64,000 bases of DNA from Neoscytalidium dimidiatum. Its lineage: Eukaryota > Ascomycota > Dothideomycetes > Botryosphaeriales > Botryosphaeriaceae. The translations under genes and the position numbers were made by a program. This document shows, piece after piece, positions 31,873 to 43,442 of the stretch (its first letter is position 1; each line of letters starts with the position of its first letter). The stretch spans positions 2,356,001 through 2,420,000 of the forward strand of contig CM074695.1 in assembly GCA_037367355.1 (NCBI GenBank), in the 5' to 3' direction. The notes beneath the pieces were generated by a model, which was given only the letters and a program-made list of their open reading frames with translations, was not told the origin of the DNA and did not search any database.

Positions 31873-32631
31873 ATGGTCGACAAGAAGGTGCTCATCGTCC
31901 TATCGGACGCCAACTCATTTCCCCTCAAGAAATCAGACGGCAGCGTCGTCCAACAGCCCTCCGGCTTCTTCCTGATGGAACTCGCCAAGCCGCTCGACCG
32001 TCTCCTCAACGCCGGCTACGAAGTCACCTTCGCCTCGCCCGAGGGCCGCGAGCCCAAGCCGGACCCGACCAGCGAGTCGCTCCTGGCCTTCGCGGGCAAC
32101 TTCTACGAGCGGCGGCGGGAAAGCGAGCTGCTGGAGCGGATGAAACGCGAGAACGGCTTCGCTTCGCCGCGCCGCTTCGCGGACGTCGGGGACGACGAGT
32201 GCCAGACCTTCGCCGGCGTCTTCGTCCCCGGCGGCCACGCGCCGCTCGCGGACCTCGGCGACAACCCGGAGCTGGGCAGGATCCTGTCGCACTTCCACGA
32301 GCGGGCTAAGCCGACGGCGGTCATCTGCCACGGGCCGTATGCCCTCCTGTCGACCAAGTACGGGCCGCGGAAGGAGTTTGCCTACAAGGGGTACCAGATC
32401 ACCAGCTGGTCGGACGCGGAGGAGAAGGTGATGGAGACGGTGTTTCTCGGAGAGGTGGAGAAGGTGGAGTCGTCGCTGCGGGAGAACGGGGCGAGCATGA
32501 TCGAGGGCGCGAAGGAGAAGGCCGGAGCCATCACCGTTGATCGTGAGGTGGTGAGCGGGGCAAATCCATTGGCCGCAGACTCGCTGGGAGCTAAGTTTTT
32601 GGAGATGCTGGGAAGTCCGGCGGGCAAGTGA
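31873..32631 (+). CDS. DJ-1/PfpI family protein, Hsp31-like
   Basis: Intron-free 252-residue protein. The nucleophile elbow AVICHGPYAL places the reactive Cys at 152 with His153 next to it, as in the Hsp31 branch of the DJ-1/PfpI superfamily. Glu36 in GFFLMEL matches the conserved glutamate that hydrogen-bonds to the cysteine. VFVPGGHAPLADL (117-129) is the glycine-rich loop of the fold, and YEVTFASPEG (49-58) the second strand. Proteins of this branch act as glutathione-independent glyoxalases (methylglyoxal to lactate) and stress chaperones; the exact activity is inferred. No signal peptide is seen, so the site is probably cytosol. Codon use is extremely GC- and C-rich, and more so than in the next genes. 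It lies alone, with more than 1.7 kb on either side. Confidence 0.87.
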   Translation: MVDKKVLIVLSDANSFPLKKSDGSVVQQPSGFFLMELAKPLDRLLNAGYEVTFASPEGREPKPDPTSESLLAFAGNFYERRRESELLERMKRENGFASPRRFADVGDDECQTFAGVFVPGGHAPLADLGDNPELGRILSHFHERAKPTAVICHGPYALLSTKYGPRKEFAYKGYQITSWSDAEEKVMETVFLGEVEKVESSLRENGASMIEGAKEKAGAITVDREVVSGANPLAADSLGAKFLEMLGSPAGK

Positions 32632-34829
32632 GGGATACCATGGGGGTTGGAAGCGGAATGATCAATTGTGGGTCTGCCTTTTTGAAGAGCTGCAGATGGA
32701 AAGAAGTAATGAAACAGTACGTATAATCTTGACTATCATGAACCAAGAGGAAGAGGTGGCTCCAAATCAGGTCTTAGCTGGCGCGAGGCATTTGGTGGGT
32801 GGCTGAGGTAGCGTGGAAAGGCGTGTGAATGGTTGAAAAAGAAGCGTATCTTGCTCAGGTGGTGAAAAGTAATTAGGCATCAGAGCGTGGTGAAGCTACG
32901 AAAAGTTTGTTTCCTGGGAAAAGCACTTCAGGTCTCGGCTTCCCGGCTAGCAGTCAACCGTTGACTGAGTAGTAAGTAAATGTCAGGCGGCCCGCGGCGG
33001 AGGATGGCTTCGAGGATGGCTTCGCGGATGAGACGACGGTCGCGCCGATCTGAAGGAGATAGGTCCGGTAGAACAATAGGTGTGTATATGACTCTCGGTC
33101 AGGTTATAACCGAAGAGGACTGACCGCCTGGCCAGCAAGCACGATTTTTCCAAGCGAAGCTTGGCCAGTCAGGAGACAGAGGCCGGCTGAGGCAACGATG
33201 GTCAAGATGGCGAGAGATGCAGAGGGCGACAGGGCGGCGACTTGTGCCTGCAGCGGCAGGCGGGAGGGAAGCGGATGGCCCAGAGTCGCGCCAACCCGAA
33301 AGGCAGCGCGGCCGCTGATCACAACTCCCATCCGGCATGATTTGCGCTCAGCTGCTGCTTTCCTCTTGCCTCGCCCAGCAGCGCCGCCGTGCGATCGCCA
33401 CCCTTCCTACGCCGAGATTATTACGACCGGAGAATTGACGCAGCAGCAGCAGGCCGATCGGGCCCTTGGCCGCTGCATCACCACAGGCCGCTCGGATGCC
33501 GCTCTCGGCGCAACCTGCGCCCTTGAGCACGCGCGCAACCCCACGCTTGGGTCCGCTGATTGCGTTCCTCTTACCCGAGTGATCGCTGGCTGGCGAGCAT
33601 CAAATGGGGAGTCGCCGAGCCGTGGGCCACAGATGTGCTGCCGCCCGCCGAGTTGTCCGCCCGCTGCCCATCTCAACTGGAAAAAGAAGCAAGTTTCGAC
33701 CACCGGACGTCATGCGGCTGGAACCTACACCAGAACTCTCGGAGCCGCCTTCAGAAGCTTGGCAACGGGCAACGGGCAACGGGCAACGATGCGACGGTGC
33801 GACGGTGCCTAACGTTACCGGCGTCTGCACCGAGACCACTTGCAGCCGCCAACGCCGTCTCCAAGCTAAAGAATTCGCCGCCCTCCTGGGCCCGCTGCCA
33901 CCTCAAAAAATAGCCACCGAGGGCATGAAACGCCTGGTGGAGCGCTCCCTCTTGGCCTGTGGCAGCGCTGGGAACCGTCGGCTACAGGGTTGTTGTCCTC
34001 AGCTCGCAGCGCGGAATTGCGGAAGCGGCGTCCTTGACCCTCTCTTTTTCTCGTGCGGATTCTGATTGGCTGTTCATTTGCCATCGCATTCTGCTCTTAT
34101 TCTTTTTCATCTCGCCTGTCACTTCATCAGCGCCCCGTATAACCCTTGTCTGCATTGTGAACAACGTGCGGACGTGCTGGCTTGGTGATGAAGTCCGTCT
34201 CAAGACGCTGCGTCCCTGCAGCCGGTGCCCAAAACGGACCCATGGCTACCAAGCGCCAGATCCTTTGCAGTCGCAGCCGCTGTGCCGGACTCGATTGCAG
34301 GGCCTACCTGGGCTGCCTCCCTGCAATGGGTCCGACCGCCAGAACCTCAGCACCCTGCACGGACAGTCCCTCTCATGCCTAGATGCGCAATCCCGGCTCT
34401 TATCGTTCATGGGTTAGCACGGCAGAGACGACAAGGCTGGTTATGATGGACTGTGACAAGACCGCCGCGACCCGGTCCATCGGGTCCTCTCTCAGGAACG
34501 TGAAGATCCAGTGCCTGCTGCGGAGGATATCCTCGTCATTAATGTGCCTGAGCACCTCCATCCCACTCATTCACTTCTTCTTTCGTACTTTCTATTGCCA
34601 TAACCGCTACTCACTTGCACGCTTGTAGTATGGTGAGGGGAGACAGGTCTCTTCTCCAACACTAAGTCATTCGTTGATAAATATCCCGGCTTTGTTCCTC
34701 TGCTCTTTGACTACGCCCTCGATCCTGATCCTGTTCCACGCAAGCTGCCCAGTCTTGCCTCCCTCGGGTCGGCCTTTCTATCCCACCTATCCTGCCCGAG
34801 CCCTTCACTGGGTTGCCTCACAGTTAGCC
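32632..34829. other. Long intergenic stretch, 2.2 kb
   Basis: Between two plus-strand genes. It contains a tandem repeat near 33761 and several overlapping frames without family resemblance. The last 200 bases are pyrimidine-rich and serve as promoter and leader of the rhodopsin-type gene. Confidence 0.55.
33761..33809. repeat. Two adjoining 7/8-nt tandem arrays
   Basis: A run of about four ggcaacg-type 7-nt units (33761-33788) passes directly into two 8-nt gcgacggt units (33791-33809). The frames that cross it are therefore low-complexity artefacts. Confidence 0.8.
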
Positions 34830-36187
34830 ATGGCTGAGTCCCAGGGTCCGACGGTCGTCACCATCTCGGTGGTGTTCGCCGTGATTACTTTCATCATAAT
34901 GACCCTTCGTCTCTGGGCACGTATCTGGATTGTCCAGGCACTTGGGATGGACGACATCCTGATATCGATTGGCACTGTGAGTCTCGCCTAGTATAATGCA
35001 ACATCCGTGTCTAATTTTGGATCTCGTAGCTTCTGGCGTGGGCTTTCGTTGCGGCAACAATCATGTCTGTCCAGCATGGCCTCGGAGATCACTACGTTGA
35101 TGTTGAGCCACGCGGCATCCAGAACATGATCAGCTACTCACAGGTAAACCTCGCAAAATAGTATTCACGTCTATCGCGCTAACCTGAATCCAGATCGTGT
35201 GGCTGTCTTCCATCTTCTACAACGCGTGCCTGGGCTTCATCAAGACTTCCGTCCTTGCCTTGTACATGCGCCTTGGAGACCGTACTCTTAAGAGGATGGC
35301 AGTCGTCATGACTTGCGTGGTGACCGCTCAAGCCAGTGCGCATGTTATCGTTTGCATCTTCCAATGTTCTCCCGTATCTGCAGCGTACGACCTCACGATT
35401 ACGAAGAAGAAGTGTGTGGACATCAACGCTTTCTACTTAGCAAATGCCGCGGTCAACATTTCCACGGATCTTTTGACATACACGCTTCCCATTAAGACAG
35501 TCCTGCACCTGCAAGTTCCCAAGAACCAGAAGATAGGCCTGGGTGTCATGCTCAGCCTTGGTCTCTTGTAAGCCCTTCCCTTCACTTTCCAAAAAGCTAC
35601 ATCTGACCTTTTCCAGCGCTTGCATCTCGTCAATCATTCGCATCACCTACATTCCGCAGATGCTCACATCCACCGATCCTACATGGGCTATCTCAGGAGC
35701 CATGTACTGGTCCGTCATTGAAACAAACGTGGGCATAGCAGCTGCATCGATACCCTCGTTCAAGGTCATCGCCAAGAAATACGCCCCTCGTCTGCTCGGA
35801 AGCTACTACGAGTCGCAAAGGTATCCTTCCGGCGCCAAGCACAACTCCAAGTTCTCGCAAAATGCCTTCCAGAAGATGGGCAGCCAGGGCGGTGCTGGAG
35901 CTGGCGCCGGGCACTCTGGGAACGGCTCGGTCCACCTGCGCAGCCTCAATCGCGACACCATGGACACGTACACCGACACCAAAAACGGCATTCAGACGCG
36001 CATCGAGCAGGACGCAGCGTCCAACAGCAGCGAGGAGGCGCTTACGCTCCCCAACGGCCGCATCGGCGTCCGCACTCAGATCGTCACGCGATACGAGAAC
36101 GGTGGAGCGGCTACCCGGACGAGCAGCCACAGCGAGTCAAATAGCGTGTACGAAGCTAGGCCAGTTCAGGGTCAAGGAAGGGTGTGA
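34830..36187 (+). CDS. Fungal rhodopsin-type seven-helix membrane protein
   Basis: Four exons, 34830-34976, 35030-35143, 35194-35567 and 35617-36187, with introns of 49-53 nt, give 401 residues. It belongs to the large Pezizomycotina family of integral membrane proteins with a rhodopsin-like domain (SAT4/PTH11-related, here without a CFEM domain). Hydrophobic helices begin at TVVTISVVFAVITFIIMTLRLW (8-29), and others include WLSSIFYNACLGFIKTSVLALYMRL and MLSLGLLFACISSIIRITYI. Family marks are ARxWxVxxxGxDD after helix 1 (RIWIVQALGMDD), the KTSVLALYMR segment after helix 3, and the short CVDINAFY loop. The tail from about residue 285 is soluble, Ser/Asn/Thr-rich with a Gly/Ala stretch. Ligands of this family are mostly unknown; some are surface sensors. 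Confidence 0.85.
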
Positions 36188-36261
36188 AGCGTATTTGTTC
36201 ACTGTCTCAATGGCACGCGGGATACCTGGGTTTGGGGTTTAAGCGTTCGGGCGATTCGATG

Positions 36262-36280
36262 GGCAAGCAAGCAAGCAAGC
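36262..36280. repeat. GCAA tetranucleotide array
   Basis: Four to five tandem copies of gcaa just behind the rhodopsin-type gene, probably in its 3' untranslated region. Confidence 0.75.
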
Positions 36281-37674
36281 GACGGATACGGGTTTGGTTT
36301 TCGGGAATCTTTCATTTGTTTCTTCTATATTCCCCCTCCTGTCTTCCTCTCTTTCAAAATCATAAATCAAAAGATACCACGGTGAACATGGGTGGAGGGG
36401 TCTTGTTATATTCCCTATGATTTCCTAAATCTTTTCTTACATGGTCCTACAGCTGTCTCTCACATTCACTCGCTTCAAGGATGAGTGGTACGTAAGTTTG
36501 ATGCCATGTTACGGCCGACTGACTATTGTAGGGCGTCAATGGCGCAGCGGAGGCATCAAAGCGCAGGGCATTCGAGAAAAAAAGGGAGAGGACGCGTCTA
36601 CAATCACAGCAGCAAGTAGCACATCAAACCTACAAAAATGTCTAATACAGTTATGTAAAAAGACGAAGGGGTGCGCGGTAGGGTGAAAGAAGTGCCGCTT
36701 CGCTCTCAGCCAACCGGTCCGTAGTTGGGTCGATGAGGCGTCCAACAACGAGGCACCCAAAATTCGCGCCGAAACACGCAGGTGGGACACTACCCCAATT
36801 TTTCCCGTCTTTCCCCGCCACCAACCGTCTAGTGGTCGCCGCAGTGCGTGGGATTTCGAGCGATGGCGGGAAAAGACATGGGGTTGCCTTCCTTCTCGGA
36901 CCGTCTCGGAGATGCTCACGGGATGAAACATCGCCTCATCGACGATAGTGGCGCTTATGGGGACAACTTCGCGCATACAAACTTACCTATAAACCGCGAA
37001 TTCGCCGTCAAGCAGGCAATGCCCTTTTATTCCCCCTCCTCTGCGCGTTCCTTCTTTGTCCGTCGAACGAGATTGGCGACCATTCCGTCCCCCAGATTCG
37101 ATGCGGCCAAGAATGAAACAGAAATACTGTGATGCCGCTGTCTTCGGAGAATTGAACAACTGCCGAATGCTTGCCGCGTTTTTCTTTTTTCTTCCCCGCA
37201 GGCAAAAGCATACGGACACGCCGATGATGGGGAAAAGAGCGCGTCCTGTGCTACCTTCTAACGGTCCGCGACAGGATGCAGGGGAGAACCGACAAAAAGC
37301 AAAAAACCACTTGGGTACGTAATCGCCTCATTGCGAGCTTTAAGATTACCCGGAGACAAGAATAGTCGGGGAGGACGTTCCCGTTCCCCGTCCCCGCCTT
37401 ATCTGTTCTTGTCATCTTTGAACTGTGCTTCGGTCGAACGTTGCTGTTTCGGGAGATCAACTCCAGAGCTCTTCTTCCTACCTGCAGGTAGCCCAGATGC
37501 AGTTTGGGGGCGGTGACGCGGTAAGTATTTCGAACACTTCTTCCGCATGCATCGGCGAGCAAGCCGAATCACGCGTGGCATTCGGAAGGACAGCCCGAAA
37601 GGAACCATGAAGAGCAATTGCAAGGGGAACGGGCGCTGGGAAAGCCGAAGAGCGACCCATTGGGCAAGCTGATG

Positions 37675-37702
37675 TGGTTGGTTGGCTGGTTGGTTGGTTG
37701 GT
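37675..37702. repeat. GGTT tetranucleotide array
   Basis: Seven ggtt-type units in a row with one ggct variant. It gives the Trp/Leu/Val/Gly run seen in one spurious plus-strand frame. Confidence 0.8.
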
Positions 37703-37984
37703 CAGTTCTTCCAGCGAGTAATGAACGGCCTCCCATCCCCCGGGTTCCTGTCGATCATTCTGTTTGTTTCCACGTAGCTGCCCAAAGTACACGCATACGG
37801 TTGTTTCTCTCTTCTCCCCTCTCTCCCTTTCCCTTGACTTTGCTGCTTGTACGCTCATGTCCAATTGCCTGCCGGCTAAAATCTATGGACTTTTCATGCG
37901 ATGTTCCAGATGTTCAGCTAACGCCTATAACGGCGACGTTCATGCGCACGCTTTACTGCAACAGGCCATTGCTGGCATGCACGC

Positions 37985-38004
37985 CGTCGTCGTCGTCGTC
38001 GTCG
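37985..38004. repeat. CGT trinucleotide array
   Basis: Six to seven copies of cgt in non-coding DNA. Confidence 0.75.
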
Positions 38005-39380
38005 TTGTCACAAGGCGGGAAGAGCACGGTCGTTCGGTTAGCCTTTAGCGAGTCGGGGCGGCCAGTTGAGCGAGATGTTTTTTTTTTTTTCGTTCTTCCG
38101 TACGTGCGTGCACCGCGGGCGGGCCGACGAGCGCAATGGGGTAGGGGAGGGCAGTCGAGGCTCGGGGGGAGGCTCGAGCTGAAGAGGGAGGGGGGAAAGA
38201 GGGGGAGCAGCAGTGATTACTCAATGTCCGTGCACATAACTTTGTGCTCATCGCATCCACATGTCAGGCGATTGCATGTTTGTGCGTTGCGGCGCGGAGC
38301 AGCCCTATTCTGCACTTGGAGTGAGAAATCGATGGGAAAGTAGACGAAGGATCCGCGGGCCAGGTGGTCCTGCTGCGCTGTGTGTGGTGCTCTCTGCGTG
38401 GTAATTGGAAGATCACTGCTGCTGAGCTGTGGTGCTTATTCGCTCCCATTTCGCAGTTATGGGGTGCATGAATGCCCGTGATGGCCGTTGACTTGCGGAT
38501 GAGGCAATTGGGGGATGGGCATGTTTTTTTTTCCCCCCCTTCTTCGCTTCTGTGGATCGACGCTGTGCGTTTGTGCTCGTGCTGGAGTTCGTTCCGCTGC
38601 AGTCTGCAAGTTCCTGCGCCAGTGCCACGCGATGTGCATGCATGACAACTGGAATTGCTTAGTTCAATACGACGTTCTGCAGTGCGGATTGAAAGTGGAG
38701 AGGACAGGTTTGCATGCGCGTTCAGGGAGCTGATGATGCCGGTGCCGTCCGATGGTCGACGTTGGAACTCAGCCGCCCATTCGTTTCAACAGCGGTCTCG
38801 GCGGACGGGTGGCTTGCCACCCGCGGTTACCCTGAGCCGTGATACACAGGGACACCCATTGCGCCGGGTGTTGGTGGCGTACAAGCCGAAGTTGAAAGCG
38901 GGAAAGGCGTTTTGACACGGCGCCGCGGCCATATACCTCTGTCACGGAAGATCTCAGAATACGTCGAAGATTGAGTCCGTTTCCCGCTGTGCGGCCGCTC
39001 TTTTCGGCGTGCAGAGAACAGCCTGATGTGGTGCTGCAACGGGCTGCCGTCATACTTGCGACGTCAGGGTCTAAGCGAAGGTGCGATGGGACCCGTGAAC
39101 TGAGTCGCACAGATGCTCACGATCGTCGCAGCTGAATGATTTGCAAGAGGCGCCGACGCCCGGACGTGCCCTTTGGTGATGAGAGTCGCAGCGGGCTACG
39201 GAGGAAGGCCGAGGGGCAACGCAAGCCGCGGTGCCTGAGTCGCGTGCATTGCCTGCTAGCCCCCTTGTTCTACAAATCGCCAACTACATGCCAGGGTCGC
39301 AAAAGGAACTGTGGACGGCGAGCGCGGCACAGACGGTGATGACTGCCTGGCACTTCGGCTGTCGGCAGGTCGCAGGCCTC

Positions 39381-39404
39381 AGGCTGCAGGCTGCAGGCTG
39401 CAGG
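39381..39404. repeat. 7-nt tandem array (aggctgc)
   Basis: Three complete copies of aggctgc plus part of a fourth, in non-coding DNA. Confidence 0.8.
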
Positions 39405-39911
39405 CGGCTGGCGTGCGGCACAGCTCTCGCCTTCCTGTATGCGTCGCTCAGGGGGGGTTGAGAGGGCCTTGCCCGAACCGCTCGCGCAATCCGCTGCTCG
39501 ACTGCAAATCTCTAACGGTGGAGCTGCGTACCAATGGCTTTGGGCTGTCCTTGCAGGGCGAGTCAGCTCCGTGGTGTTGCTCGTCCCTCGGTTAGAAAAT
39601 CCGCCCAGGTCGATGCGCGAAATAGCCCTCGCCGAGCTGGCCATCGCCAATCGTCCTCTTGCTCCGTGAGGATTCTGGGATGCTGCACAGAGCAGGATGT
39701 ATCATCGTTTTCCGGAGATTCGGCGTCTGCTCTGAGGCCGGTTGTAACGTCGACACGATTCATGGATGGCCCTTCTTCCATGCAGAGCTCTACCCTGGTT
39801 GGTGGGTACGGACGTGAGAGCGTGTCAGCACGCATATTAATCCTTCGTCTTGGCAGATTCGCGAGGTTGGCGGCGAGATGGAGGTCTCAGATGCATGGCT
39901 CGGATGCCCAC

Positions 39912-39934
39912 ATGTCAGATGTCAGATGTCAGAC
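39912..39934. repeat. 7-nt tandem array (atgtcag)
   Basis: Three copies of atgtcag with a fourth partial copy, 500 bases from another 7-nt array. Confidence 0.8.
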
Positions 39935-40420
39935 GAGCCGGATCGAGAGCGGTGAACATGCGGCCGAGACGCGCGCCTGAACGATCTCACGTTGCGCTGT
40001 TATAGAGACTCAGCTGTATAGGCGCTCGGGCTCTATTGGATTTTAGCCTTACACTGGACCTGCCTCTTTCGATCGTGAAACACCTCCTCCCATCCGTTTC
40101 GGACAACGTCAGAATCCAGTTTGGGGCATCGGGGTGACTTGCCAAAACCCCGTCATAGTGACTCGCAGCTGTCAACAACAAGGTTAAATGTCGGCCGCGG
40201 ACCGTTGTAACGGCCAGAACGCTGCATCTTTAGGTCCGTGACGGTGCACATACGTGCTCGTGCATGAGAGAAGAATCACGAGAGTTGGTCCTGTGATGCA
40301 TTTCAGGTATTGGAACGAAGAGAACAGACCGTGGTATTGACTCGACCGCACAATAAATCTTCTATACTACACAAAAAAGGTATACCAAAAGAAGCCAAGC
40401 CCGACACCAGAGACCCATTC

Positions 40421-42053
40421 TTACACGACCGGCGCCCTCCTGTCAATGGTGACCCACATGTCGGTGAAGTAGCTGACACCGCCCTTGACCAGGTACTTGC
40501 CCGGCTCCTTCGGGTTGAGGATGTTCGGCTTAAAGGTACGGAAGAACTGCAGAGGCGCCTTGAACAACTCCATGTTGGCGATTTCCCTGCCCAGGCAGAC
40601 GCGGGACCCGTATCCGAACGCCATGTTGTACTTGTTGAACTCCTTTGCCTTCTCCTCGCTCTCCAGCCACCGCTCCGGACGGAACAAGTCGGCGTCCTCG
40701 CCGTAGATCTTCGGATCACGGTGGACCAGCCACGGGTTGCAGGTGAGTTCAGTGCCCTCGGGCACGTACTTGCCGTAGAGTTCCATGCCGCCTTTCGGTG
40801 CGAGACGCGGGAAGATGTTCGGGGCCGAAGGGTTGAGACGCATGCTCTCCTTGACGCAGGCAACGTAGTAAGGGCAGTGCTCCAATACCTCCATGTACTG
40901 AGGCATATCCGACAGTTTGCCGGCGCGCGTGACAGAGTCCAACTCCTGCATAAGCTTCTCGTAGACCTCTGGGTTCGACATGATGTGGACCATCATAGCT
41001 TGGAAGGCAGTACCAGTGGTGTCCGCACCAGCAAGAAGGACCAGGAGAATCTCAGCCTTGATGTAGTCGAGGTCAAGAGGCTTACCCTCGTCATCGCGGG
41101 CGTCAATGAAACTAGAGAAAGCGTCAGCCTTTACCGCAATCACCACGTGCGTCTTGCAGATTACTTACGTCTGAAGCAGATCAATCCGACCGTTGGTGTT
41201 TCCAGCCTCGATATCCTTGAAGCGCTGCGCGATGAGCTTGTCACGGAACCTCATCAACGTGCCAATACCGGACTCCTGCTCCGGGCTCGCAACAAGGTAC
41301 TTCTCGCCAAACCATGTGCTCTTGACCCAGTTGGTGAAAGGATACAGGCGCGCCATGATACCGAAAGGAACGAGACCATCGTGGAAACCCTGGATGAGAC
41401 CCTCGACATCCTTGCCCTGCTCGATAAAGCCAAAGGGAGCACCAAAGCCAACCTCGGAGATGATGTCATAAGCCATGTAGACAGCCCAGGGAGCAAAGTC
41501 GAACTTGTCGCCCGTCTTAGCGAAGAGCTGGTCGATCTTGTTGACCCACTCCTTCATACGCGCATCGATAAGAGGCTCCATCTTCTTGATGTTGCTGAAG
41601 CTGTAGGGCGAGGCGGCGATCTTCCGGAAGTAAGAATGCTGCTTGTGGTCTTGCATGTTAAACAACGATTCGGTTTTGCCGAAGCTGCCAGTGATGTAGT
41701 GCTTCGACTTGTTCGCGTTACGGTGGTAGATGTCGGGGAGCTTGGTGGCATCGCTCACGAGGAGCATGGTTGGGGTGATGCGGATGACAGGGCCTGAGTT
41801 GGAGCCATTAGTGCTGCAGGCATGTCCTGAGAGTGCGGTGTTGGTTACCGTGCTGCTTGTGAAGCTCCCTGAATGTCTGGCACTCATCTTCCTTCACATT
41901 GTGGTAAGTGATCCATAGGCGCGTGACACTGCCCCAGAAGTTCCCGGGGAATTTTGCAAGAGGATGGAAGAAGCGATAGTAGATTATCTGGTACAAGACC
42001 TTGTAGGCAATGTACGCGAAGGCAGCAAGAATGAGTTTCGACAGGATCGCCAT
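40421..42053 (-). CDS. Cytochrome P450 monooxygenase
   Basis: Three exons, 42053-41849, 41793-41169 and 41111-40421, with introns of 55 and 57 nt, give 506 residues, a normal length. An N-terminal anchor (LSKLILAAFAYIAYKVLYQIIYY, about 4-26) and a Pro-containing hinge (FHPLAKFPG) point to the ER membrane. The I-helix oxygen motif AGADTT is at 304-309, the K-helix ExxR at E365-R368, and the heme loop FGYGSRVCLG with ligand Cys449. The block ISEVGFGAPFGFIEQGKDVEGLIQGFHDGL is like that of pisatin demethylase-type fungal P450s, so I place it near that group with low certainty. The substrate is unknown. The short distance to a transporter that diverges from the same spacer suggests a shared role, by inference. 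Junctions are typical; the first intron has an ACTAAT branch site. Confidence 0.92.
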
Positions 42054-43442
42054 TGTGTCCAGAGCGAAACCTTCGAGGTGGCACAGCACGATATCTGGGC
42101 GTGGGAGCACATAAAAAGAGTCTTGGAGCTCGGGCAGGGGAGCTCCCGCGGGCGAATAGAGGGTCGGGAGTTACACACAGCTCCCTATGAGACAAGATTG
42201 GAGCTTGCCCACGCCAGTATCGGGCGACAGCGGCCCATAGCGCCTCGTCGACGGGGGAGGGCCATGCCACGCGGCATTGGAGCGGCTGCCAGACAGCGGG
42301 CCAAGACCAAGAGGAGCAGCGGTTAGTGAAGGATGCATCAACGGGGCCTGAAGAAGAAGTGGATCTGTTGCGCACGATTCAGGTTGCAGATGGCAGCGAG
42401 CATCGCGACGGACAAGCGGCCAGGATGGGGAAAGTGGCCGGGACAGACCCGAGCGAAGGGAGCGACTGTGCCACGGCGCCCCGGCAGAGGGAGGGGTGGG
42501 CATGAAGGTTGTCGGGAGTGCGATCGGCAGGCCTCAGACGGGCGGGACATGCATGGGGGTGTTTAGTGTTCGCTTGCGCCGACGCTGCAGTGGCGCAACG
42601 GCCAACGGGGAGCTGCGGCTGCCTTCCGCCCAGTCCACTTGCAATCCATCCATTCCCATTCACCCACTCACTCCCTTGACTGCAGCATAACAGCGCCGCG
42701 ACCATGGTCGTCGGCCCGCCTCCAGCTGCTGCTGCTATTACCGGGGTCCCTACCCATCCCTCAACAAATCTCGATAACTCTTGCACATCTGCTCCTGATC
42801 CAGAACTCTTTCAGGCACCGTCTCGCCGAGTTGTCCCCTTTGGCCTTCGAATTGCTTGTTCGGCGCCGGCATGGAGGCGCTGCGTCCAGTCCCAAATGGC
42901 GATTGGCGTCGACGCCTATGCACCCTCGTCCCTCCTGCGCCTCGTGGGAATGGGCTGATATGGAAACCACCGCATCTCTACGCCCACCGCCCTTGCTCCA
43001 TGAGCTCGCTCGCATCCCACAAGGATGCCGCTCGCCAGGGTCTTGCACGCGGCTTGCCACGGTGCCTCGTGGTTCCCCGGTAGCTTAGCCAACGCTCTCT
43101 CTATTTTCCGGACACCACTGCCCAATCCAGACCTTGTGATAAAGCTAGCCTTTCTGTATTCACTCTGCTCGGCATAAGCTGCGGAGATCAGTGAGTCGAA
43201 CGGCGGAAATCATGCCCGTTCCAATCTGTAAACCTTGAAAAAATTCCTCATGATGCCTGCTTTTGCTCTGCGCTCGCTAGCCTGTCTAGACCCTAGGTGG
43301 CTGGTCGGTGCCGTCTGCTGTGAATCTGTCCTCTGATATCTAGACCCCACGCCCTCCCAATTGCTTGCTTCTTTGTCTTCTCTGCTGTCTTCCGCGGGGT
43401 ACAGTCCCAACTGTCTTGCTTCTGCCCCTCAGAGCTGCCAAC
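42054..43442. promoter_or_regulatory. Divergent spacer of P450 and MFS genes
   Basis: About 1.4 kb between opposite start codons. No gene is supportable. The part nearest the transporter (43340-43442) is pyrimidine-rich. Pathway-specific binding sites are likely here but I cannot name one. Confidence 0.5.

Larger units (their letters stand above)
36188..40420. other. 4.2 kb gene-poor stretch with repeats
   Basis: This is the largest gap. Frames of up to about 240 codons overlap in several phases and their translations are low complexity. It holds short arrays at 36262-36280 (gcaa), 37675-37702 (ggtt), 37985-38004 (cgt), 39381-39404 and 39912-39934. I cannot support any gene, RNA gene or transposon remnant in it. 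Confidence 0.55.

Noticed and set aside
37618..38343. 241-codon plus-strand frame
   Set aside because: Crosses GGTT, CGT and T-run repeats; no domain and no plausible gene context.
40310..41797. 495-codon plus-strand frame opposite the P450
   Set aside because: Mirror frame of the P450 gene; it even runs through the P450 introns and has no family likeness.
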